Shown here: positions 21,736-31,311 of the stretch, one piece after another
Layout: each line of letters begins with the position of its first letter
Numbering within the stretch: the first letter of the stretch is position 1
Assembly (NCBI RefSeq): GCF_024323335.1
Contig: NC_066583.1
Span: forward strand, 11,560,665 to 11,624,664
DNA: 64,000 nt
Reading direction: 5' to 3'
Source: Lathyrus oleraceus
Taxonomy: Eukaryota > Streptophyta > Magnoliopsida > Fabales > Fabaceae
Position numbers and translations under genes: made by a program
Notes under the pieces: model-generated
What the model was told of the DNA's origin: nothing
Database searches by the model: none
Seen by the model: the letters and a program-made list of their open reading frames with translations, nothing else

Positions 21736-21759
21736 CCTTTTTATAGGGCTTGGCACGTG
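21736..21759 (-). promoter_or_regulatory. Antisense promoter: TATA box and G-box
   Basis: On the minus strand TATAAAAAGG (21745-21736) lies about 140 nt upstream of the proposed ATG at 21600. A palindromic G-box CACGTG (21754-21759) sits just upstream of it. Transcription would start near 21710, giving a leader of about 110 nt. G-boxes bind bZIP and bHLH factors. Confidence 0.55.
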
Positions 21760-22106
21760 GACCAACACGCTAGGTCATCATTGCCTAGCCTGCCTACGCC
21801 GTCTTTGCACACGAAACGAAGCGACGCCACTAATTCTGAGACACGTCTATCAAAGATAAGAAACTGAAACGACCCGAGCACCTATCCGTCTCCTCGACTC
21901 ACCAAGACGCCACCTCCCCGCGTCATACCCACGTCTACTACAAGGAAGGTGCAGACCAACCGATCACCTCCATCCCCGACATTCCCGGAGAAAAGGTCAG
22001 TCATGAATAGGTCTGTTACAACCTCACCTGTCTAACGATCAAGCTTCCCCATCATCTCGGGGAACCCTTAGTTGAAACATAAGTCATCTCTCTGGCTCAG
22101 AGACTC

Positions 22107-22121
22107 GACTTGGGGGGCTCC
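22107..22121 (+). other. Tat-element polypurine tract
   Basis: GACTTGGGGGGCTCC immediately before the TGTTCTGG start of the 3' LTR, the expected plus-strand primer. Confidence 0.7.
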
Positions 22122-22708
22122 TGTTCTGGACTGGGCCATGACACTAGGCACGGCACGGCCCAATGCTCGCCAAGTCCATGTCCAAACGACCACGAGGACA
22201 CGTCAGGTGAACGACCGTCCGCCCGAAGAACGTCTCCCCGGCCCCTTAAATACGTGTCGGGCAACGACCGGGCCCTCCTCATATGATCTCCATCCACTTA
22301 TCGTCAACCCACGTCGCGGACACCTAAGTTGTGTCGGGCAGAGCCATAACGGCATCTCACTTACCACGTCACCCAACTCCCCTATATTGTCTCCTTAGGG
22401 ATAGGGGCAGTTGGACCAGGGGGGCAGACCTTGGTCTAGGTCTTCACGCTTCTGACGCGTCCCCTGGCAGCTCCTCCTTGGGCCTAGCTAATCCAGCCCA
22501 TTAGGAGCCTTGGCCCAGCGCTGGGGGCTCAGTATAAATACCCCTTTCATGGCAAAGGGGCAGGTATTCTAACTCACACTCTGATAACCTCATTCTGTAC
22601 CTTTTCTGACTTAAGCATTGGAGCACCTTGCAGGTACACCCCCCTCTCATTTCATTCTCTGGCCCATTCACCAAGACCTTGGAAGGCCCTCCTGATCAGG
22701 TAAGATCA
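22122..22708 (+). repeat. Tat-element 3' LTR (587 bp)
   Basis: Same length and almost same sequence as 15393-15979, followed by TSD GTTAC at 22709-22713. Confidence 0.95.
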
Positions 22709-22713
22709 GTTAC
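22709..22713 (+). other. Target site duplication GTTAC (right)
   Basis: Matches 15388-15392; the copia sequence resumes after it. Confidence 0.93.
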
Positions 22714-23664
22714 TATTTACAACATCCCTCAAGTTCAAATGGATGTTGATGAACCAATCATCGAGACTCCATAAGCTACTGATGATCTAGTAAATCAAAT
22801 TGGTCATCAAGATGATGAACAATTAGTTGAACAACAAGATCCACAAGAAAATGTTGATCAAACATTAAGAAGATCTACTAGGACAAGAAAATCAGTTATT
22901 CCTAATGATTACATTGTGTATCTACAAGAATCTGACTATAGTGTTGGAGCTGAGAATGATCCTGAGAGCTTTAAACAAGCCATGAGTTGCAAAGAGTCAA
23001 ATTTGTGGTATGATGCCATGAATGATGAAATGAATTCCATGAAAAACAACGACGTATGTGATCTTGTAGAGTTACCTAATGGGGCAAAGGCCATTGGTTG
23101 TAAATGGGTCTTTAAAACCAAGAAAGATTCATTAGGAAACATTGAGAGATACAAGGCCAGACTCGTTGCTAAGGGATTTACTCAAAAGGAGGGAATCAAT
23201 TACACTGATACTTTTTCTCCTGTATCTAAGAAAGATTCTCTTCGTGTCATCTTGGCATTAGTTGCACATTTTGACCTTGATTTGCATCAAATGGATGTGA
23301 AAACAGCCTTTCTTAATGGTGATTTAGAGGAGGAGGTTTATATGAAACAACCTGAAGGTTTCTCTTCTAATAGTGGTGAACATTTGGTTTGCAAGCTTAA
23401 GAGATCCATATATGGTTTAAAACAAGCCTCTCGTCAATGGTATCTTAAATTCCATGAAACGATATCTTCATTTGGGTTTATTGAAAACCCCATGGATCAA
23501 TGTATATACCAGAAGGTCAGTGGGAGTAAAATTTGTTTTCTCATTTTGTATGTGGATGACATACTACTTGCAACCAATGATAAAGGTTTTCTACATGAGG
23601 TGAAACAATTCCTATCTAAAAACTTTAATATGAAGGATATGGGTGAGGCATCTTATGTCATTGG
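22714..23664 (+). pseudogene. Ty1/copia reverse transcriptase, part 2 of 3
   Basis: Copia pol resumes after the Tat element. An acidic linker with one in-frame TAA (about 22771) leads into RT (WVFKTKKDSLGNIERYKARL, DVKTAFLNGDL, LKQASRQWY, YVDDILLA near 23549-23572). The frame stops where the Ogre is inserted at 23665, in the VIG codons before the RNase H part. RT motifs are well kept, but the element is broken elsewhere. Confidence 0.92.
23660..23664 (+). other. Target site duplication ATTGG (left)
   Basis: ATTGG directly before the TGTAACAC start of the Ogre 5' LTR; repeated at 46429-46433. Confidence 0.95.
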
Positions 23665-24698
23665 TGTAACACCTCAAATTTGCACCTATCATTGTACATA
23701 CATTTTCATATTAGGTCATAGCATATCATGGTCCACTGCATAGCATTGCATTGTCCCATTTGCCTCAAGTGCAAGCCAATCAAGAAATTAGGTCAAACTG
23801 GTCAGGAGATCAGTCAGTCAAGCAAGCAAGCACAATTCTCAAGGAGCCAAGGCCGTAGGGTTGGTCCAACATGTTCACATGACTTGGGGATCCATTTGAA
23901 GTGTTTAGGTCAAGGATTGGATGTTCAGAAGTCATCAGTCAATGCACAATCAGTCAGAAACCCTAAAAGTCAACTGTTGGTCAACTGTCCATTTAATCAG
24001 TGATTTGATGATGGAAATTTGGTTTGAGAGAGCTTATTCATGTCCATATAGTCCCCATATATCATGTCAAACACCATCATGGAAGAATTTGAAGCCAGAT
24101 CAGAAATTTCCAAAAAGGGAAACTGGACCTGTAATTAAAACCTGCCAAAAATGGAAAGTCTTGATCCTCAAACTTACATCATGATACAAGCTTCAAATGA
24201 ATTTTGCCCAACATGAAAGTTGAAGATCTTGTTCTCCCATTTCCAAAAAGTCCAAGAACACTCAATTCCCATGTATGGTTGGCAAGTTATGATCGAATCG
24301 TTTTCAAAAATTCTTGAACTTCAAAAGGCCATATCTCTCAAACCATTTGGCCAATTTGGGTGGGGTTTTTTCCCACAAGTCACATTTGATCCCCTCTTTC
24401 CAAAAATGTAACTTTCATTCACCAAAACATCACCATGCAAAATGGCCTTTTTGAACTTGCCTTAATTAATTTCAAGTGAGTTGAATTTTGACTTTTCAAA
24501 ATAATCATTCCCAACCATTTCTACCATTCAAATATGTTCTGAAATGTTGATTAAAACTTGTTGGAGGCCCATTCTTGTGCAGTACATACAGCCACTCCTA
24601 CTTGCTTGAAATTTGGGACAAAAGTACACTTTTACCAACTCTACTCCACATTTTCATGAATCATGTTTAACACTCACTTATGCAATACTAAACAGAAG

Positions 24699-24705
24699 TA
24701 TATAA
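24699..24705 (+). promoter_or_regulatory. Ogre LTR TATA box
   Basis: TATATAA in U3; the counterpart in the 3' LTR is at 42614-42620. Chosen because it is the best TATA match upstream of the long GC-richer R-U5. Start site near 24730 is inferred. Confidence 0.45.
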
Positions 24706-27406
24706 CACATTTTTCTGTCAAAAAACCCTAGTAGCAGTCAGTGTGCATCACAGAATTCTTCACTTTCTCTCAAATCTCATTTTTCTCACTTTGCTTTTTT
24801 ACCAAAAACTTCCAAAGAACTCGAGGATTCCTTTGTTGTTCTATCATCTGGCCATCATTTGGAGGTTATTTGCAGCACCATTCACCAACTGGGAGCTCAC
24901 TTTCTAGCACTGTTTTCAAAGAATCCTTCCATGGCAGATGTTGTCTAAAGCCATTCTGAGCCTTCTTGGGTCGAACCTTTTTAGCCATTCATCAAAACAC
25001 GGCTGAAGCTTCAACTGTTTCACTTCAAAACAGCCAAACAACCCTTGAATCTCAACTGTTTTGCAGATTTGGTGAGTTTTCGACTTCCACTATTTACGAA
25101 ACTATGATATGCTTTAGGTAGGCCTTGTTTTGCTGATTCTATTGAGCCTTGAATCCATAAAAATGGTTGAGTATTTGTGGAGTTATGCTGTTTTAAAGTT
25201 TGATGATGAAATGAGTTTTTATTTGATTCTTCTTGTTTAGTTTGATTTAATGAAAATGAATTTTGGAATGATGATGTGCATTGTGTGCTGGTTCGAATGT
25301 TATGTTCAATTCCCATTTCTGGGATTTTTGTTCATCATTGATGATGAACATCACTGTTCATGAAACCCTAAACTGCATTGTCTGCCCAGAAAATGGTTCA
25401 CGTGTGTGCATGCTTTCGTTACTGTTCCAGCCCCCCATGAGCCAATCAAAACATTTCCCTGGCCGCGCCTAAACGGTGTCGTTTTGTTTAATGAGGTCCA
25501 ATATTACGCTTTTGCCATCCGGCCATTTAATTAATCCAATTTAATTCATTTTCATTTCAATAATTATTTCATTTGATCACCAATCTTGTAAAATTCATAA
25601 GTCATTCATTTTAAATCCATTTTTCATGGGGTTTTTTGCCAAATGCTCATCATGACCTCTAGTATTTTATCATATTTTTTTCAGAATTTTGTGATCAATG
25701 GATTTTAATTGGTATTAGGGTTTGTGACATGTATGCATATTTTGTACACTTAGCCAAAACATTTGTGAAATGGTGATACTTTATCCAATGGCTCCCAAAT
25801 TTTTTGTGCTTAAACTAGACACATTCATGGTGATTTTGGTGTAGAGTTTGTGAATTTATCATTGTTGGTTTGTGAGTTATGATTTTTTGAATTAGGGTGT
25901 GACAATTTGTGTCACACCATTGATGTGCAACTTCATGATTTTTGTATCCATGCTTCTTGACCTCCAATTGATCTAAAATTTTGCATGAGCCTACTCTTGT
26001 ATGTCTAGTTCACATGTGAATTTTCTTGGAATTATTTGTGGCATTTCCTTTGTGAAATTCTCATACTTTATTAGATGGACATGAAATTTTACATGAGATA
26101 ACTAGACACCCTCATATTTGCCATGATTTTAGTCCCATTCATTTATCATACACCATCTCTGATTTATGATTTTTCTAAGTTGATGCATGTTTGGTTGACT
26201 TCATTGAGCATGTTCAAAATTGCTTTGACTTTCTGATTTTCATTGACTGCCTTCCACTTGTCCAAATGAGATGAAATTTGACATGCTTACCATGCTGTGG
26301 GTTGTGATTGGTCATGATTTATTTGGTGATTTTTGGAAATGTTTAAGATTGGTTTTGATGCAAGTCTTGCTGTTGACTTCTATGAGCTCCCATTTGCCAT
26401 GCTTTGACTTCTTTTGCTTATGAAATGATGATGATGCATGATATGAACATGAAACCAATTGGGTTTGCTTCCTAAATGTTTGAATTTGATTTTGATTGGA
26501 CATTGCTTGCTGTTTTGACTTTCTCATTTATTTTTGACCCTAGGCTTGTCCTAGTGGTCCTGTGACTTATGTTTGAGTTCTTGTTTTCAGGTGAAGCTAA
26601 AAATGCTCCAATGAGACCACTTCTTTTTGATTAAGCTTGATTGTTTATCATGAGCTAACCTTTGTTTTGTAGGTGGCTTGACTCATATGATTTGAGTCTT
26701 GTGCTTTGTACATTGGTCCCTCTGTGTTGACTGTGGTTTCCCCAATTCCTTTTGCTTTGACTGTTGAACTGTGTACTGATCTGTTTGACCATTTCAGGTA
26801 CCATTAGTTGCTTAAGTTCTTTGAACTTGCTTTGCTTTGCTATTTAGCAACTTGCTTGAGGTATACTTTCTATCTTCATGTAGTCTGGAAGACCTGGCCT
26901 GTTACTTGGCCAGGCAACTGTCTGAAGTCCTCCTTAAGAGGCAATGTTTGTGGATGTTTACTTTTGTCCTTGCATAGAGTCAAAGACCTCCTAAGTGAAG
27001 AGGCAATTGGCAGAACCCAAGGGATAAGCAACCTATCCCCTGCTATTCTGTGTGTCATCTGCTTTACTCACACCACTGTGTTGATGCATTGCAGATAAAA
27101 ACCCAAGATCTTGTACAATTGTACAGTTGAGTCAGTTTTAAATGTGTAGAAGGGTTCCCACTTTCTGAACCCACACATTCTTGTCTTAAGCTCTCCCAGG
27201 CCAGGGATAAGAGCTGTGAAGTCTTATCTTCACTCACCTTTCATCTGCTTCACCTTGGCTCTCAATGTCAAGGTTAAGAGCAATATCTACCCAGTTCTAG
27301 AGGTTTGTTTGTTGAGGTTGATATGACCCCTCGACTAAAACCTAACCCTTGTTTGAGCCACTTGCTTGTGTATAGTGTGTGCTACCTGTGCTTGTATGTT
27401 TGTTTG

Positions 27407-27555
27407 ACTTGCTTCCTGTGCAAGTTAGGTTTAGTTTAGACTTGCTTCCTGTGCAAGTTAGGTTTTGCTTGGCTTGCTTCCTGTGCAAGTTAAGTGTGTG
27501 TGTGGCTTGCTTCCTGTGCAAGTCATGTTTAGGATAGGCTGGCTCCCTGTGCCAG
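27407..27555 (+). repeat. Five LTR hairpins with constant loop TTCCTGT
   Basis: ACTTGC/GCAAGT stems enclose TTCCTGT at 27407-27425 and 27440-27458. CTTGC/GCAAG copies are at 27473-27489 and 27506-27522. The fifth copy, 27539-27555, has stem CTGGC/GCCAG and loop TCCCTGT: both sides of the stem changed together. The 3' LTR repeats the set from 45390. Confidence 0.75.
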
Positions 27556-28035
27556 TTAGCTAGAAACCTTAACTTAGGGATGATTTTGCATGATAACATC
27601 TAGGCTCGAGTCGTAGTCTCCCTAGTTGTGTCTCCCTCTGTTATCTGGTTAGGCTAGTCCTTTATCCCTGCGTAGGGGAACTACGTCGCCCTGATCCTCA
27701 TACCAGATGAGGTACGTAGGCAGGGATGAGCAGATCTCTCCGGGCGCCCGTGTCTTTGTTTTGTCTTGTTGTGTGCTTGGAAGCTGATGTAAGTCCATCG
27801 AGTGGCATTTGGGTTCCAGTGTGCGTGTGTTTGGTTCGGATGCTGATGTAAGTCCAGTGATTGGCGTTCAGGCTCCATGTTTACCTTCTTGTGTGTGTTT
27901 TGGTTCGGATGCTGATGTAAGTCCAGTGATTGGCATTCAGGCTCCATGTTTGCCTTTGCCTGTGTCTGTTTGGGTGCGTGTCAGCCGAGCTACGAATGCT
28001 CTGATTCTTCTCTCGTCCGAGAAGATACGTATGCA

Positions 28036-28141
28036 TAGGATGCGATATCCTAGCGAGCATGTGTCGTTTCCCCAGTTCGAACTACTTCGACTCTGATGTC
28101 TATGCCTGATAGACTAAGTAGGCCCAGGATGCGATATCCTG
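28036..28141 (+). promoter_or_regulatory. Paired LTR hairpins with loop GCGAT
   Basis: TAGGAT-GCGAT-ATCCTA at 28036-28052 and CAGGAT-GCGAT-ATCCTG at 28125-28141, each followed by a (A/C)GCGAG-like or CCGAG box. The solo LTR at 56115-58153 has the same pair with other stems (TAAGAC/GTCTTA; GGAT/ATCC). The outer base pair differs between copies but stays paired. Likely an RNA element in U5. Confidence 0.6.
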
Positions 28142-28446
28142 CCGAGTCAGTTTCAGTCTGTTTTTCTTGCGTCTCTTTCAGCCAGTTGTATGTGTGTGAG
28201 CAGTGTTTTAGCAACCATTTTTCCTTCCTATTGTGCGTGGATCCCGTCGAGTACGACGGATGCGTAGGGGTGCTAATACCTTCCCTTCGCATAACCGACT
28301 CCCGAACCCATTCTCTTTGGTCGCGAGACCATGTTCTTTCCTAGGTTTACTCCGAGCGTTTCCTTTCCCTCTTTTGGGATAAATAACGCACGGTGGCGGC
28401 TCTGTTGTTCTTGTTTTCCCGCCGGTTTTTCGCGTGATGCGACAGT

Positions 28447-28464
28447 TGGCGACTCTGCTGGGGA
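28447..28464 (+). other. Ogre primer binding site
   Basis: TGGCGACTCTGCTGGGGA two nt after the 5' LTR. A similar string, TGGCGGCTCTGTTG (28394-28407), lies 53 nt upstream inside U5. Confidence 0.85.
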
Positions 28465-29260
28465 CTATAGAGAAGTTGACCTGTGCTGGTCCATCTTCCC
28501 TAAGCGAGTCTCTCCTAGCGCTCTCTAGGATAGGTTTTGGTTGCTGTTTGCTGTTATTTATTGCATTCATTTATTTATTGTTTGCATTTATGTTTGCATT
28601 AATGTTTGCATTCATATTCATCTGTTCACTTGGCTGGTTGGTTGTCTGTTTCTCTCTGTTGGGGTGGGAGTTACATGAGGTAAAAGGCCCAATACCCAGG
28701 CCGTGAGTGAAATCTAGGATACTTAGGAATAGAGTGATTCATGGGAAGCGGGTGGTATTGCGCCACTTAGCGGAACATTGATATCACGAGCAGTTCAGAC
28801 CCTGGTGGGACATTATCGTTACATACTTCGGGTGTGTATATGATGATGTTCGGCGAAAGGTTATTTATGCTGCGTTTCTCTCGACCTTACCCTGGCCTAG
28901 ACGACACCCGTGAGTGGGGAGGGGATGATCATTATTACAGGTACAGTTGGTGACTTGTTGGTGACTTGTTGGTGACTTGTGATCCTGTTGGTGACTATTG
29001 GTTCAGAATTTTGGGGTCTCAGATGACTTTGGGTTTCAGATGAAGTTGTGGTTCCGAGTTCAAGCCGAAGCTTTGATCCTGTGTTCTGAAAGACCCAGCC
29101 AACCAGTCCAGTCTGCATCATTTGCATCATAGCATATTTATTTTTCAAAAGAAACGCAATAAAAAAGATACAAAAAAAAAGAAAAAGAAAAGAAAAAAAA
29201 ACTAATCCCTGCATGCATATCATTTCTCAGGTACATTCCAGAGCTTGTTCACTGATAGAG
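28465..29260 (+). other. Ogre leader upstream of ORF1
   Basis: No ORF of note. It contains three copies of a 12-nt GTTGGTGACTT-type repeat (28946-28980) and an A-rich purine tract (29156-29200) just before ORF1. It is the likely site of the RNA packaging signal, by position only. Confidence 0.6.
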
Positions 29261-30901
29261 ATGGCAACAGTCCCAGAGTTGAAGCGGAAGACTTGTTCCT
29301 ACAGCTTTCACCGTGAACCTTTGACGTCTCTGATTGAGTTGAGAAACCTTATGACCAGTGGTAACCAGAAGGAGTTTGTTGACCAGTATGGAGATATTCT
29401 GACACTGTTGAAGATGGTAGTCGATCCGGTGCCGTTGCAGACTCTTCTACAGTTCTACGACCCAGAGCTTCATTGTTTCACCTTTCAAGATTATCAGTTG
29501 GCGCCTACTCTTGAAGAGTACTCCATTCTGCTGAGTGTCCCTGTCCGGTATCAGGTTCCTTTCTTGGATGTGCCCAAGGAGGTTGATTTCAGAGTTGTTG
29601 CCAGAGCTCTCCATTTGAGTATCAAGGAAGTCAGTGATAGCTGGAAGTCCAGTGGGGATGTTGTAGGATTGCCTTTGAAGTTTCTGTTGAGGGTAGCTAG
29701 AGAAGAAGCAGAGAAGGGAAGTTGGGAAGCCTTTCATGCTCAGTTGGCCGTCATGATCTATGGGATCGTCCTGTTTCCGAGTATGCCCAATTTTGTTGAC
29801 TATGCTGCAGTCAGTATTTTCATTGGAGGAAATCCAGTTCCTACTCTTTTAGCTGACACTTACTATGCTATTCACAGTAGGCATGGTAAGGGTGGGGCTA
29901 TCAGGTGTTGTCTCCCGCTTTTGCTCAGATGGTTCTTGTCTCTTCTGCCAATCAGTGGACCTTTTGTGGATGCTCAGAGCACGCATAAGTGGACTCAGAG
30001 GGTTATGTCTCTTACTTCCTATGATATCAGATGGCAATCTTGCCGGATGGATGTGCGTAACGTCATTATGAGCTGTGGAGGATTCCGTAATGTGCCACTC
30101 GTAGGGACCAGGGGTTGCATCAATTACAACCCGGTTCTTTCTCTCCGCCAGTTGGGATTTGTGATGAAGGGAAGACCACTTGAGGCTGAGGTAGCTGAAA
30201 GTGTGTATTTTGAGAAGCAGAGTGACCCGGTTAGATTGGAGCAGATAGGAAGAGCTTGGAAGTCTATCGGTGTGAAGGATGGATCTGTCTTAGGGAAGAA
30301 GTTTGCCGTTGCTATGCCCGATTACACTGATTGGGTCAAGGAGAGAGTAGGAACTTTGTTGTTACCCTACGATAGGATGGAGCCGTTGCAGGAGCAACCA
30401 CCTCTGATCCTTGCTGAGAGTGTGCCTGCGGAGCACTACAAGCAAGCCCTGATGGAGAATCGCCGTTTGAGAGGGAAGGAGCAAGATACCCAGATGGAGC
30501 TGTACAAAGCCAAAGCTGATAGGTTGAACTTGGCTCATCAACTCAGAGGAGTGCGAGAAGAAGATGCTAGCAGACAGAGAAGCAAGAAGAGATCCTACGA
30601 GGAGATGGAGAGCATGTTAGATGCAGAACACCGGGAGTGCTTGAGGCTGCAGAGGGTTGAGGCCAGCTATCAGAAGAAGATCAGAGACTTGGAGAAGCAA
30701 CTCAGAGATAAAGACATCCAGTTGAAGAAGGAAGTAGACTTGAGACAGGCATCAGAGAACCACCTTGGAGGAGAAGTGGTAGAGCTTAGACGACAACTGA
30801 AGGAGAAGATCACTCTTTTGCCAGAATGTTTAGAATGTGACCTGTTGATAGACCAGTGTCAGTACTTGAAGACTCTCATTCCGGGGGGCCGTTTGTCTTA
30901 G
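29213..30901 (+). CDS. ORF1: Ogre ORF1 protein
   Basis: The open frame is 562 aa from 29213; the ATG at 29261 (ATGGCAACAGTC) is a more likely start because the first residues look like leader and an AG acceptor-like CTCAG lies at 29226-29230. The N-terminal two thirds form a globular domain (TFQDYQLAPTLEEY, LADTYYAIHSRHGKGGAI) resembling plant DUF7745/plant-mobile-domain proteins, from memory. The last 150 residues are a charged coiled coil. ORF1 upstream of gag defines Ogre elements; its function is unknown. It lies about 410 nt upstream of gag-pro in a different frame and has no retroviral counterpart. A nucleic-acid or particle-associated role would be a guess. Confidence 0.88.
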   Translation: MHIISQVHSRACSLIEMATVPELKRKTCSYSFHREPLTSLIELRNLMTSGNQKEFVDQYGDILTLLKMVVDPVPLQTLLQFYDPELHCFTFQDYQLAPTLEEYSILLSVPVRYQVPFLDVPKEVDFRVVARALHLSIKEVSDSWKSSGDVVGLPLKFLLRVAREEAEKGSWEAFHAQLAVMIYGIVLFPSMPNFVDYAAVSIFIGGNPVPTLLADTYYAIHSRHGKGGAIRCCLPLLLRWFLSLLPISGPFVDAQSTHKWTQRVMSLTSYDIRWQSCRMDVRNVIMSCGGFRNVPLVGTRGCINYNPVLSLRQLGFVMKGRPLEAEVAESVYFEKQSDPVRLEQIGRAWKSIGVKDGSVLGKKFAVAMPDYTDWVKERVGTLLLPYDRMEPLQEQPPLILAESVPAEHYKQALMENRRLRGKEQDTQMELYKAKADRLNLAHQLRGVREEDASRQRSKKRSYEEMESMLDAEHRECLRLQRVEASYQKKIRDLEKQLRDKDIQLKKEVDLRQASENHLGGEVVELRRQLKEKITLLPECLECDLLIDQCQYLKTLIPGGRLS

Positions 30902-31311
30902 CTTGTATCTTTGATATGTATGTTGAGAATCACCTCCAGGCTTGTTGGATGGGATTCATTGTTGTACTCCGATTGTTTGGATTTTCTTTGTCGACTTTGT
31001 TGTATGATCCTGTTACTCATATTGATGAGGTTGTTGGTTTCACCTTGTACTCATCACTCTTGTGTATGTTGTTTCTGTGCTTCTATGTTGTTCTTGCTGC
31101 AGGTTGCCATCTTTTGAGGATGACTCAGGCTCTTTGAATGCCTGAGGAATGAACATATCATGTGCATCATACGCATCATTAGCACCATACTCATATAATT
31201 TTGCATAACAGGTGTTCTTGGTCGTGACTTCTCACTCTTGGTTCTTGTTCAGGCAGGATAGCTGATCAACGTCCGCACCGCTACTCAACAAGACTGAATC
31301 AACAGAGAGGT
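30902..31311 (+). other. Spacer between ORF1 and gag-pro
   Basis: No supported ORF. Several pyrimidine-rich AG sites (about 31101, 31252) could serve as splice acceptors placing gag-pro at the 5' end of a spliced RNA, but I cannot demonstrate this. Confidence 0.4.

Larger units (their letters stand above)
15393..22708 (+). mobile_element. Non-autonomous Tat-lineage Ty3/gypsy element with antisense gene
   Basis: A 7316-bp element with identical-length LTRs (587 bp), PBS, PPT and perfect TSD GTTAC, inserted in copia pol. The sense strand has a deleted gag-pol (16060-18669). The region between pol and the 3' LTR carries a spliced antisense gene (21600-19178). Antisense ORFs in this location are known from Tat-lineage families such as Retand, Grande and RIRE2. 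The two LTRs differ by about one base (A at 15717, C in the other copy), so the insertion is very young. Base composition is much more GC-rich than the flanking copia. Confidence 0.92.
23665..28444 (+). repeat. Ogre 5' LTR (4780 bp)
   Basis: Begins TGTAACACC and ends GATGCGACA (TG...CA). TATATAA at 24699-24705 is the likely promoter, so U3 is about 1.03 kb and R-U5 about 3.7 kb. Toward the 3' end it holds five hairpins with loop TTCCTGT (27407-27555), two with loop GCGAT (28036-28141) and the terminal module GGTGCTAATACC ... GGTGGCGGCTCTG (28267-28404). Open frames inside it are short and unsupported. It lacks 68 bp present in the 3' LTR at 43965-44032. Confidence 0.95.

Noticed and set aside
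26808..28706. Several 80-120-aa ORFs in the Ogre LTR (repeated in the 3' LTR)
   Set aside because: They occupy non-coding R-U5 with hairpins, occur on both strands and show no recognised domain.
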